From the NCBI GenBank assembly GCA_025765595.1, contig JAIVFH010000021.1, positions 124,001 to 188,000 on the forward strand: a DNA stretch of 64,000 bases. Direction: 5' to 3'. The position numbers were made by a program, and so were the translations under genes. The notes beneath the pieces are model-generated. The model did no database searches. It was not told the origin of the DNA and worked only from the letters and a program-made list of their open reading frames with translations. The stretch is from Obelidium mucronatum. Lineage: Eukaryota > Chytridiomycota > Chytridiomycetes > Chytridiales > Chytriomycetaceae. Within the stretch, counting starts at the first letter, position 1, and every line of letters begins with the position of its first letter. This document shows positions 33,854 through 47,300 of this stretch, in pieces.

Positions 33854-36800
33854 ATGACCCGTCTTTACCACAACGCCTTCTTTTCACATTTTGCGTCGTT
33901 TTCCAGCGAATTCTCTCTGCTTAAAAGCAATTATATTCGTGGCAACCGGCGCTGGATCCTTCTTGTTCCTTTGCAAACATCGTTGGTTGGCGTTGATGTG
34001 GAAAGTCCTGGATTTGTTTCGGCCCATATTTTGGTTCCCTGTGACGATGAAAGGAGCTACGAAGGCAGCAGAAGCCGATATCGATCTCTGGGAATGGGAA
34101 GCAGTAGAGTCGATGTGGTAGGCGGCTCAGTCGTTGTCTTGCATCGTGAGTGAGCCGCATTCACTCCACTAGAAGTTTCAATGATTTATCGCAATTGCGT
34201 CAGGCGAAGATCCAGAGGAAATATCTCATGAAGTTGAAATCGTCGACGAAGTTCTTCACTCTGAGGATGGGATAAGCTTCCCTGTGTTCTTAATCAGTGA
34301 ACCCATCGTGGCGGCAGATGTTCCACAGCAGAACGCGGTAGAATGGAAGAAAAGTAGAGAATGTACAAAACTGATTATCTTGCGCAGGACACACATCATT
34401 CGATTCTATCCGTTGCTAGAATACTTGGGAGTGTCAAGAATTCTCGAACGGGACTCACTGTTTTGGACGAAATAAACGCAGAGCTTGATAGATTTAACGA
34501 CCGCGTCCTTGAAATGGATGGACTGGCGCTAGTGCAGAACGAAATGAAGGTTCGTTTTTTTTATTCGAAACCTGTTTGATTTCTGACATTCGTTCACCTG
34601 TAACAGAACACTCTTGCTTTGTGTTTCAATGTAAGAACTATGGAAAAACTAAACCACCTTATTCACAGAATGCTTTTTTGCAGATCGTAAACAAAATCGA
34701 TAACAAATTGCTAAAATCAATACTTGAAGATGCCGACATTTCTATCGACACGTTATACCAATTGACCGAAACTTATGCGATGGAGAACACTTATGAATTC
34801 ATATTTTTTTTAATTTCAAGAGACTTCCGCGAGCAAGATGCTGAATTTGGTGCTGCCGTGGCATCCATTGACACTTTGGACTTTAAACAACTTGGTGTGT
34901 CGAGCCGTTTTGGAGAGTCTTTAACGCGCGCTGTAAAGGTGAATGGAGTCGGGATTCGGGAATCAATAGATTGAATCGCCTTAACTGCCGCGCTTTTCTC
35001 AGAAATTCTCCAAACTATCTGCTTTGCGTACCCCATTTGAAAAGATAAAATGTCTTATGCAAAGTATCCGTATGCTGAGTGCAGATACAACTCGTCGAAC
35101 TTCTTCACCAACGCGATCGAATGGTGATGGAATTCTCTCTTCAGATGTCCTCGTTCCGTTGCTTGTCCTCCTTGTCATCCGGTCAAACATCCAGAACATG
35201 CCATCAAGCTTGTATTATATGCAGAAATTTTCTTTCGAGCACGATGTGGATGGCGGGGAGTATGGTTATGGTAAGAGGCGCTTATTATTTTTTGTTTGTT
35301 AACCTTGTTCATGGCCATAGCTCTTTCTTCTCTTGAAGGAGTTATTTCATACATTCTTTCAAGTTCCGCTGAATTGTCGCGAATATGCGCGAGAAACAAT
35401 GATGTTTGGAAGGCCCTCATGTCAAGCGATTTGGAAAGCCTGGAGGCATTCTTTGAAAGCCCAGATGCAGAGAATATTCTAGGAATTCGAACGAAAACAG
35501 ACGGTGATGGTGTGTTGAATTTTGCATGCCGCCACTCGAATGTGAAAGTTGTTGAGTTGTGTATGTGCTACCAAGAATACTTGTACTTCTTCATTAAAAA
35601 AAAACACTTTATATAGTGCTGGAGAAAGGCAAAAGCCCCGACTTTCAAAATTACAACCTGGAAACGCCCCTTCACATAGCGGCAATACGAGGAAATATGG
35701 ATATTTTGAAAGCCCTTATTGAACATAACGCTCACTCGAAACAAGACATTCGGGGCAACTCTCCGTTCCTTCTCGCAACAGAGCACGGGAATATATCATC
35801 TATACCAATATTGTTCGATCATGATACTCAAATGAATTTCAGTAATGACGCGGGATGGACTCCTTTCCATTTCTGTCAGACGCCAGAAACATTATCAATT
35901 TTAATCAATATTATGGACGCGCGTCTCATCAACAAACGAAATTCCGAAGGTTTGACGCCTCTGCTTCTTCATTGCCAAAGAGGAAACATAAATCTAGTCG
36001 TCGCTCTGCTTCAACTCCCTCAAGTTGATCCAACAATCTGCGATTTTGCAGGACGCTCCGTGCTCCATATAGCTTCATTTAAAGGATTCAAGGAAGTTGT
36101 GGAAGTGGTAGTGGAGAGGCTCCAAAGCCTCGGCAGTCAGCAACAAGTGGAGTTTGTGAACTTGATGAGCGTTCGAGGAAATACTGCTCTCCATGCAGGT
36201 GTGGAACAATTGGAAATTGTGAAAGCTCTTGTTAAAGGCGGAGCTCGGGCGGGCGCCAAGAATCTGGAGGGGAAAGTCGCGGGTGATGTTGTGAGGGAGA
36301 ATGAGAATGTTAGGGAATACCTCGATAGCTTGTGTTTTTTTAGATCGGGTTCGAAAGGAGGGGGCAGCTGATGGTTCACCGTTTAAGTTTGCGGTAGTGA
36401 GTCGACTTCTCAACGCGGACGGCGCAGCTATGTTTGCAGTCAAGAGTTTGACGTTTGTGGCGTTTGAATCCGTCGCTACTGTGAAGAGGCCGTTGAGATC
36501 TTTCGAGTTCTTGCGATACCAAGTACAACAGTTTTTTTTCTTAACAAGGGGCAATATATGCTAACTTCTTTCAGCTTTTGGTTGAGTTTCCAGACACGTT
36601 CCTGTGAGTATCATAAATTTACTATCTTCAGATTCTCAAGCGTTTCACTTGTTTGGACTTAGACCGGCTATTACTGGAATTATAGCTCTGGATGCACCTA
36701 CGGCCAATCTTTTGCCTCGAGTTATTCGCCAGATGGTGAATAGATTGAATGATTTCTTGCGCTACTTGCTGTCGCATCCATTATTTGCTTCGCACACCCT

Positions 36801-37782
36801 TGTTTCTGATTTTTTGACACTGGAGAGTTTAGACGTGAGTTTTAGGGCTGTATGATATATGGACAAATATTCACCAACCAATAGTTCGATAAAATTACCC
36901 GCGAATCATCGGAAAGAGTTGCCGGAATCCATTCAACGATTTTAAAGTATCCAAGCACTGTTGGATCACTTGATGACGGCGAGAGATACTATTCATCTAC
37001 AATCACCGCACATCTGAATCCCCTTGCGAGAGCCCTTACAACCGCTTCTGAAGCTGGTGGAAAAGTCGCCAAAATGAAACGCGATCTGTGTGGCACTTTG
37101 CTTGCATACCGTTCGAATATCGGCAATACTGGATTTGAATTTCTTCCTAAAAGGGACGGGACTCGATTTATTTTGATGGATGTAGTTGCAAACTTGGAAG
37201 TGCTATATTTAAAAAACGTAAGAAGTATTTTCCCATGGTTTCATGGAATGAGTGTAAAGCCTAATGACTCTTTATATTTTGTAGATTGTACCAGCGGGAG
37301 TCAAGCTCGCCGAAGTCTTGTTTGATTCCGCACAAAGTATGGGTTGGGTTTCGAACACGCTTTCTCGATACTCCTTAATTGGTGCAGAATACACACGAGC
37401 ATCGAGGGAATCCACGCAGCTGAGTTTATCAGTTACCAGACTAGAAAGATTGGCCCAAGCGACAGACAATGATGATACCATCAACAAATTGAGTGAGGTG
37501 ACTGCTACATCTTGAATCTGCGTTTTGATTTGTTGTGAAACGCTTTCAAAAACAGGCTCACTTTCAATTCACCGAATCTTTGAAAGTCACTCAAGCAAAG
37601 GCTTGTAAATTGAACTATACTGATATGAACTTAAAGTCTGAGCTTGTGCATTTTCACAGTGTACGAGTTTCTTTTGACTGGCTCCTTTTGTGTGTGGTTC
37701 TAACACTCTTGATCTGCAGTATCGTGATTCTCAGTTACAAAGGGCACTGGATTCGTTACGTTTCTACGCATCTCAAATCTGA
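33854..37782 (+). CDS. VPS9-ankyrin-PX-helical fusion protein (Rab5-type GEF with sorting-nexin half)
   Basis: Domains in order. The N-terminal region starts MTRLYHNAFFSH and includes VDVESPGFVSAHILVPCDD. The VPS9 domain is at about 34680-35400 (IVNKIDNKLLKSILEDADIS, SSDVLVPLLVLLVIRSNIQ, ALSSLEGVISYILSSSAELS). Ankyrin repeats run 35400-36340 (NLETPLHIAAIRGNMDILKA, GRSVLHIASFKGFKEVVEVV, GNTALHAGVEQLEIVKALVK). A PX-like domain covers 36385-36830 (RSFEFLRYQ, PLFASHTLVSDFLTLESLD), and a long helical BAR-like segment runs 36880-37780 (ending YRDSQLQRALDSLRFYASQI). VPS9 domains exchange nucleotide on Rab5 GTPases and PX domains bind PI3P, so an endosomal role is inferred. About ten introns. Confidence 0.78.
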
Positions 37783-38375
37783 AAGAGATGGTCTTCATTT
37801 TATGGAGAAGTGTCTAAATGGAATCAAAACTTGAATATTATATCAAGAGTTCATGAGAATGATTGCTTGATTTTTATTGATGAGTTTTGATCATTTTTGG
37901 GTTTGTTCAGTAAAGAACGCCCTCATACTCTCGAGTTCCTTGTGTTTAAGAAACACTCTGAGTCTTTTTGCGAAACCCGATAGATCTCCATCGCGAAATC
38001 GCCCTTATTCCCAACAGATGCCTTATGTGATCAGTGTTGAGAACACTACCAGGTCTTTCAAAGACTCAAGGATTTGCTGTATGAAACGTATTCTGACTGT
38101 TTTCTATGAAGATGCAATGACTGTTAGCATCGTGAGTCGGCTCGAAAGGACGCCAGGCTGCGAACAGAGAATGTCTGGTTAGACACTTTTTGTTAAAAGG
38201 CGGGCAGTGCTTCAATATAAGCCACATGCAAACTGATGAAGAACAAAATTCAAGGCGCCGAAGCGGAAATAAAAGATGCATAGCTTCATTGACGACAAAA
38301 CAAAAAAAAAATAGAAGCCGTAAATTAGAGAAAACATGGGAGTACTATCCAAAAAGATTCGATGTTGAAAGATTA
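37783..38375. other. Intergenic stretch between convergent genes
   Basis: Holds the 3' ends of the VPS9 fusion gene (plus) and the GH5-type gene (minus). A 101-codon plus-strand frame at 37877 has no recognisable feature. No RNA gene seen. Confidence 0.5.
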
Positions 38376-41300
38376 TTACTGCGCGGCCTTGGCAAATCTC
38401 GACAAAACTTCCCAGGTGACAGTGTCAGACGGAGAAAACTCAAAGTCATCTGGAATTGTCACTGTAGAAACCTGCCATGGCATCCATGGGATACGGTAAA
38501 AGTTTGAGAGCTCAGCAGTGTGCTCAATGGTAGGGGCTTGGCCCTGCCCTTGAGCACCAAACTCTTCAAAAATGACAGTCTTGCTATAGTTTTGAGCCTT
38601 TCCCAAGACAGCAGGGATCAGTGGCGCAACATCAGAGAAGGCGTGAATCGCAACAACATCAATAGCCTTGCATTGGAAGTTTTGGTCAATCATAGCGTCA
38701 GTTGGGTATTGGGCACCACCCGTGGAAATCAGAATCCCATTCTGGGACAGCTGGTACTTGAGTTTTGTCGCGCGTTCGCACCACCAATTTGGATTGGGCA
38801 TTTTGAGCGTTGATTGTCCTTCGTTTTGAATTTCAAACGCGTAAATGGATTCAGAGATTTGAGCCCAAGGTCTCCAGCGCATGTACTTGTTTGAGTGGTT
38901 GACAATATGGTCCAAGCGCTTGTCAAAAAACTTCTTGGCTGTTGGGTCAGTGTAGAAGGTTCCCGCACCACCGGCGGATGTACAAGCCTTCTTGTCCTTG
39001 TCATACTTGCAAAACGCTTGGCAGTAAGCATCACAGGTGCCCCAAGTGCTATCAAGGTTCCAACGATCATGGAGTGCAATAATCAGCTTAATGCCATACT
39101 CTGGTACGAGGGACATGAGTTTATCGATCGCCAAAAGCGCGGTGTCGTCATATTTTCCGAGAGTTGTCATTTCCAAGTCAGGAGTAGCTGAAGCGTTGGT
39201 TCCCTTGCCACCTGCTCCGAATTGAGTAACAAAGATACGAACTTTTGTGACACCAGCTGCTTGCAGAGAAGACAAAAGGTAGCGTTGTTCCTTTTCGGGC
39301 AGATTGGCCATAAAGTAGCTGTTGACACCCGCCCACATGGGAGAGTCGTCACACTCTGTAAATCAAATTTAGCCGACTAGTGTTATATATTTTACGAACG
39401 CCAGAACTACGGTGGTTAGTATGAACCGAGCAAAAATATTATTTTTAAAAAACATTTTTGATTTTTTGAAGCACCCCCTCGGGTCTTTTTCGTCCACCTA
39501 CCAACAAAAGCAACCTGCTCTCGCCACCAGAGCAGGCACCAGTGCTTGTTATGCACAGCTGGTGTATGTGTCTTGAACCAATGCTAGATTGAACTTGCAG
39601 GGGTTTCGATGGCTCTGGGTATGTCTCGGAATCGATGCTGGACACGCAGCATGACGGGCGGGTTGTCTCACCGTCGCTGCTGGCACCAGCGCGTGCTAAG
39701 CACAGCTGGTGCTTAAGCCTTGAATCGATTCTGGAAATTTGGTCAAGTTTCGAAAGTTCTGGATTTGGAATCGATGCGGGGCACACAGCGCGACGGGCGG
39801 GTTGTCTCACCGTCGCTGCTGGCACCAGCGCATGCTAAGCACAGCTGGTGCTTAAGTCTTGAATCGATTCTGGAATTTTTAACTTGCTGGAGTTTTGAAA
39901 GTTCTGGAATTGACTTGTAATCGATACGGGGCAAACAGCGCGACGGGCGGGTTGTCTCAAGCGCTGGCACCAGCGCGTGCTAATCACAGCTGGTGCTTGA
40001 GCCTTGAATCGATTCTGGAATTTCGGTTATGTTTCGAAAGTTCTGGACGTGACTTGGAATCGATGCGGGGCAAACAGCGCGACGGGCGGGTTGTCTCACC
40101 GTCGCTGCTGGCACCAGCGCATGCTAATCACAGCTGGTGCTTAAGTCTTGAATCGATTCTGGAATTTTTAACTTGCTGGAGTTTCGAAAGTTCTGGAATT
40201 GACTTGGAATCGATACGGGGCACACAGCGCGAAGGGCGGGTTGTCTCACCGTCGCTGCTGGCTCCAGCGCGTGCTAAGCACAGCTGGTGCTTGAGCCTTG
40301 AATCGATTCTAGCATTGCCTACACTGTTAAAGTTGTTTGTCTGCGCATTACCCCGAAAGGAGGCCTCAAACTATACTGCCAGTATGCAAGACTAGTGTAT
40401 AGTTTTTTGCTGATGCAAACAGGTATAAAAGGCGTGCAAGGAATAAAAACCGAAAAACAAATGTTCTCATACCAAGCAGAAAGCTGCTACAACCCAAAGG
40501 CGGTAGTCAACGATGAGAGAGGTGTGATAATTTGGTTTTGGCAGGAAGTTCTCTGTTGACAGTTGAAGTGTTTTGCAGAGTCCCAGGCTATCTGGAAACC
40601 GCCTATGTCTGGAGCTTTTGGAACAATATGCACTCCAACAACAACCAGAAATGTGGGAGTTCAAACGGAATTCAATGTAACTGTTCTTGGTGATCGGTAT
40701 TTGATACTAGATCTAGACTCTGTACCAGGTTGGATTTCTCTTTTTTCGGCTAGGGATGTCCAACACTAACATATCCACACACAGGGCATCCAGGTCTCAG
40801 TTTGTATATTAACAACAAAGTTCCTGAGCAAGACACCACTTTGGTGGGTGAAAAAACTGTTGTCAACCAGGTGGACAAACTCGACCAACGTATTGATGGA
40901 AATTGCGTCGGAGACAATGACGCTGCAACGGCTGAAAATACTGTGTACAAAAGGACCAAGTCAAGTGTTCATGTGGCTCCAGCATCTCTACCTCAAACTC
41001 ACAATGTTGAACCAGGCGTTGAAGTTTTGGCCAAGTCAGCCAGTAGGGTTGGATGCACCGGCGACGACAAAATGGATGGAGAGGACGCAGGGGATTTCCT
41101 TTCGTTCATGGCTTCGAAGTCCCGTAGTGTTGCGGCATTTCGAAATTGGGAAACGACCGAAAATTTGCATTCAACCACTCCCCTGTTCTCGTCCTTCACT
41201 TTTGGTACCTCTGGCAAGGCCAATGTTCATCCAAAAACAGGGGGACTTGAAAAGCAATCGGTGACGCATGAAGTGTTTGCGGTGGTTGCTGATACGGCCA

Positions 41301-44300
41301 GGCCGTCGAAAAGAATCCGAGTCAAGAACCCATTGCCGCCGTTTTTTCCTGACAAACCATTACCATCACTTGGGATCGGATCAGATCCGTCGCTTGAAGT
41401 TGTTCCAGTTAACCAATTGAGGTGTAGCACCTGCAATACTCCAACAAAAGCGACTCACTGGTTTTTGGGGTTTGTGCCAGTGTGTTTTGCCCACTATAAA
41501 GGTGAGAATTTTATTTGTTGGAATATATATTACTATCTGATACAATTTTACTTACACAACCTCTTCTTAATAGAGCATAACTGGGAGCCGACCAGTTCGA
41601 ATGATGCAGACCTTTCTGTTGTGGCCCAGGCTTTGCCATCGTCGGAAGGCTGGACAGAAGACATGTTCTTTAAGACCAAGTTCGACAGTTTTTACCACTT
41701 TATTGGCTGCCACGGGGAATTTGCTATGTTGGAATTTGATATTCTGCTACTGGAAGCTTTGAACCAACCTGTTCCCAATGGCTCATATGTGGGCATGACA
41801 CATATCAATCAAGTCAAAAATTTGTTGTTGTACCCCGTTATATATGAAAGCGGCGCTGCTACTCGGTACATCTCAGCCGACCTTGCCAAGGAATTGGAAT
41901 CTTTTTGTCTAGACATAGAAGAAGAAAATCTGGAGTACTACAAGTTGGTATACACCACCCAACAGATGATGGGAGTTGTTGGGTTGGAATGTTGGAAAAA
42001 ACTGTTGCAAAGAATATGCGATAAAACAGTTGTCAAGAAACTGACTGACCAAATTACATCCAACTACTCTCACTTTGACTTGGATTCCCGTCTGCTGGTA
42101 TTACAAGAACATTGCTTGAAACAGGCATTGGAGTACTACAACTGTGACGACACACGGACATTGATGAACGCCCGCAAGATTTCCTTGCTCGAATGTGGGA
42201 AAAATCTTCCAGTATTCAACAGGTTGTACTCCAATGCTGTTTTGAAAGCCCTCTCCGACAAGCGTGTACGAATAGGATACTTGGACCACTCTGATCTTTG
42301 TTCCCTTCTTCACGTGAATGATCCACTGGTCCATGCTCATGGGGACATTTCCGGGGAAGTTATTGACGGTGTTGCCTCTCTTCTTGAAACCAGACGTCCC
42401 CTGTTTCGATACGTTCCAACTGGTTTCACTGATGGTTACAAGAAAGGGGATGGTTCTTTTTTCAAACGTGAAGCTGTGCGTCTGAGCATGAGTTTGCTCC
42501 CCAAAGACAACAAAGGGATTGCTATTCCATGTTCCTTCTTCACTCCTGTCCATATCGACATCCCCACCCGGAGGTCTTACGGAGGCCATTGGTTTTCAGT
42601 TTACTATCATCGAATCAATCATGCCATATACTACGTCAATTCTGCCCCTACTTATCTTGAAAAGGAAGTGCTCACTGCAGTGAGATATGTATCTTGTGTG
42701 GTTGCAAAAGCCTTTCAAACCACGCGCCCAGGAATATTTTTTCTAGAAAGTGCCACCCAAACAAACAGCCACGATTGTGGTCTCTTTGTTCTTTGGCATT
42801 TAAGGCAGTTGAGGCAATCTGTGGATGGGTGGATCAACGACTGGAACAATTGCCGAAGCAAAGTTCCGTTATCGAACACCTTGAGATCAAGGGAGCTGGA
42901 ATTTCTTGTTAGTAGCAAAGTTGAATTGGACCAAATGGCGGGACGAGGAAAAGGACTTGGATTTTTTAGGAAGTGTGTTTCCCAAAAAAACAAGTAATAA
43001 AGCAGTTCCAAAATTAGAAAAATTAGAATAATTGAATTCCAAATCTAGAAAGCATTGTTTCAATGTCAGCGACTGAAGAATGCGGGCTTTGCAGCCGATT
43101 CTTTGCTGTGAAGGACATGTTCATGGACGAAGAATCGGGGGTTTCCGTGTGCCAACCTTGTCATGACAAACTCCTGATTGAAGAAGATTGGGAATACTGC
43201 CTCCTTTGTGGGAAACAATGGCCGTCCTCTCAAATGGCACGAAATGAAGCGGATCCTTCAGAGTTTTGTTGTGCTCAATGTAACTCTGAGGAAGTGGAGA
43301 AGGCAACATGTGGCATATGTGGGGACGAACATCTAAAAGCTGAACTGCTTAAAGATACAGAGAGTTCCCTTCTGTGTTGTGAAGGCTGCAATGGAAGTGA
43401 GATTCAAGGCAAGTCTTTTCTCTGAGTAATAATTACCTTACATTTTACGAAGCAGAGTATATCTGCTGCTTTTGCGGGAATTCTGTTTCTAGTCCAGCCC
43501 CAATGGAATCGACAGTAATATGCGACCCATGCAAGAAATCTCCTCAATGTTATGGGTGTGGGGAAGTTTTTCCACTTGATGAACTTTTTGAAGTTTTGGT
43601 GCAAGAAGTAGCTGAAGATATCCCAGATGGCGATCCATTTCAAACTGCAGATGACCCTTTCGAGGACACTATCCGATTTGTGTGTAATGCTTGCAAAATT
43701 GAATGTCAGAGTTTGGACAATGATGCCGCTTTCAACAGCCACATCACCAAGCTACATTTGAGGCCACGGGAACAGGAAAAAACCCCAGATAGAGCATGTT
43801 GCATCCAAAACCCAAGTCACTCATTTATTGACCCAGTTGATGCTACGAGTACACCATGTTGCTTGTCCTGCCATGTGAAATTAATAGTGTTGCACTATTT
43901 TTGGGCAGGAGACCCGCACACAAAAATCAGGGAGAAGCTTCTTGAAGCTGGACATGTTTTTACGTAATCTTATTTTTAATATTTAAAATGGTTTTGGAGT
44001 GCCTCTAACACACTTCTTTTTGATAGGAAGCGGACGTTTCAGAAGTACATGGAAACACATAAATTACGCCGTCGAGGACACACTTTGGAGGAGATAGCTG
44101 AAATGGAGGAAAGCGCAAGAAGAGCTATTTTAACATACCGTCAAAACGTTGGGGAGCGCATGGGATACAGGCTAATGGCGCAGCATTTACATCTGGTGCA
44201 CAACATACCGATGCCCCGGTAAAATCTTCCCAAGTGGGGTTAAGCTGTACTAACTTCCTTAACATGTAGCGATAGCGTTCGTAAACTTTTGAGGGCCATG

Positions 44301-47300
44301 GAGGCATCCTTGGTTGACTCTCGAAAGTACCGAAAGCTTAAAAGAAACAATTTTGTGGGTAATGGCCCTTTTGAGACATATGCATACGACCAACACGACA
44401 AATTCAGTAAGGTCAAAATGGATGCAAATTTAATTATTTTTTTATTCATACCCGCCTTGTTTCAGGAAGATATGGTGTCTATGTCCATGGCGCTATTGAT
44501 TGCTTCAGCAGATTCCTTGTTAATCTCTGGGCACACAAAACAAATCGACAGGGCTCACTTATTGCCATTAAATATTTGGAGGCATGTCAGAAGTTTTCTC
44601 GTGAGATGCCTTCTTGTTGTTGGGTTTGATTTGGAGCTCAACTCAAACACATTCAGGAGTGTGGGACACTACTATTTCAGATAGAGGGACAGAAAACATA
44701 CTGCCAGGAAAAATTCAGTGCAAAATTGTTGGGGATCTGATTGAAGCATACTTGGAACTGCATCCAGAAGACAAAACTGTATTGGACCGAGATCCAGAAA
44801 AAAGCCACAGAACAGTATACGACTCAAGACTCAACCAAAAAATAGAATGTTTTTGGTCACATTTTTTACGCCAAATAGGATTTGACTTGTTGAATCGCCT
44901 GGAGGAGGGGGAACGGGGCATGCACTATGACGTTAAAGACATGGTTCACCGGTATGGCAGGCCACCACCCCAAAGTAAATCCTGATCTGCATTTTTACAG
45001 AACGGTTTTCCAGTATTTGGCGATCCCCTACTTGAATGGCATCTTTGATGAGTATCGTAGAAAGTTCAACTTGAGAGACAAGAGACTTCAGAGGAACCGG
45101 GTGCTGCCCAGTGGAGCTGGCAGCAAAGCAGTTAATTTAATGCATGATCCTCATCTTTACCAGGCGGAGAAGATGGGGATTCAAGTTGATCCAAAGGTTC
45201 TTCAACCTATTATTGATGGCCTACAAAGCGACAAGCACAGCCAACTCTTCCCAGACGAAATTAAACTGTACTTAATTGAGGCCCATCAAGCATGTGGAAA
45301 GTCAAAAGTAACCTCCATTGAGTCCATTTGGCCAGTGATGAAGCAAATGGTGACATACATCAACAACCAAGTCGGTTGGGCGGCCCTCATCCACAGATAC
45401 CAGGGAGCAACTTCACAGGACCTTGAAGAAGATGATCCCATAAAATGGTAGTCCCCAAATGATGCCGGGCATTCTTCAATTTCATAAACATTTTAAATAA
45501 ATATTGACCCTGGGCACACAGCCCGACAATTGATTCTGGAATTTTTAACTCTGGAATTGACTTGGAATCGATTCGGGGCAAACAGCGCGACGGGCGGGTT
45601 TTCTCACCATCGCTGCTGGCACCAGCGCGTGCTAAGCACGGCTGGTGCTTTAGTCTTGAATCGATTTTGGAATTTTTAACTTGCTGGAGTTTCGAAAGTT
45701 CTGGAATTGACTTGGAATCGATACGGGGCAAACAGCGCGACGGGCGGGTTTTCTCACCATCGCTGCTGGCACCAGCGCGTGCTAATCACAGCTGGTGCTT
45801 GAGCCTTGAATCGATTCTGGAATTTCGGTTATGTTTCGAAAGTTCTGGAATTGACTTGGAATCGATACGGGGCAAACAGCGCGACGGGCGGGTTTTCTCA
45901 CCATCGCTGCTGGCACCAGCGCGTGCTAAGCACAGCTGGTGCTTTAGTCTTGAATCGATTTTGGAATTTTTAACTTGCTGGAGTTTCGAAAGTTCTGGAA
46001 TTGACTTGGAATCGATGCGGGGCAAACAGCGCGACGGGCGGGTTGTCTCACCGTCGCTGCTGGCACCAGCGCGTGCTAAGCACGGCTGGTGCTTTAGTCT
46101 TGAATCGATTTTGGAATTTTTAACTTGCTGGAGTTTCGAAAGTTCTGGAATTGACTTGGAATCGATACGGGGCAAACAGCGCGACGGGCGGGTTTTCTCA
46201 CCATCGCTGCTGGCACCAGCGCGTGCTAAGCACAGCTGGTGCTTTAGTCTTGAATCGATTTTGGAATTTTTAACTTGCTGGAGTTTCGAAAGTTCTGGAA
46301 TTGACTTGGAATCGATGCGGGGCAAACAGCGCGACGGGCGGGTTGTCTCACCGTCGCTGCTGGCACCAGCGCGTGCTAATCACAGCTGGTGCTTAAGTCT
46401 TGAATCGATTTTGGAATTTTTAACTCTGGAACTGACTTGGAATCGATACGGCGGGTTGTCTCACCGTCGCTGCTGGCTCCAGCGGGTGCTGAGCACAACT
46501 GGTTTTGATTCTGAAAAACCTGTGGCCATTTGATATGCAAAGATGATATGCAAAGACAAATCTTCAACGTGTGAGGGCTGATAATTGGAAACAATTTATT
46601 TTTCTGAAAGCACATAGTCAGAATCAGAATCGGAACACACAATCCTCTTTCGTTTTTCGCCTATATTTGCAGTATGAGCCCTTCCTTTTACGATTTCCTC
46701 CTGGTCTTCCTCGTCGTCCTCATTGTCGAGGAACACCATGAGTTGGGTATCCACTTCGTTTTTCTCCACAACTCCTTCTTCCAGTCCATTTGCGTCCCCC
46801 ACTATCCCAGAGTTATATTCAGCCCACTCAGTCAATGACATTTGAGTGATGTTCTCCAACATGTCACTAACAATCGGCAAGCAGGAATCGTCGTATAAAT
46901 CAACCAATTGAGCTGCTCGCATATACCACATCAACTGCTGTGTAATCTCGTCGTCGTCAAGATAATTTATCATTGAAACGCCTAGAGCAACAAACTTAGT
47001 TCATAAATAGTTAAAACCTGACGATGCAATACCATCATATAAAACATTCCTGGCCAGCTCAACAAATCGCCTTGAGTGACTGTATCCGTCCAGAAAAGCA
47101 ACAGCGGCACTACTTCGAATCTGACCCTCTGAGGTGATGTTATTGTCAGGGTCCGCGTATATTTGGTCGAATGCTTTGTAGTCACAGGTTGTCGGGTCGA
47201 AATTCTGGGGCAAACGCGCAGGAGGGGAACATAACTGGCAACCGCAAAAGAGAACACCATGCATCTGGGCGTTCAGAGATGTTTGAATATAACTGGGCTT

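Noticed and set aside
37877..38182. 101-codon plus-strand frame between two gene ends
   Set aside because: No motif, no start context or neighbour support; it lies in shared 3' flank.
45562..46533. 323-codon plus-strand frame and a 179-codon minus-strand frame across the internal repeat array
   Set aside because: The repeat unit is near a multiple of three, so any stop-free unit gives long frames on both strands. Similar frames cross the other arrays.
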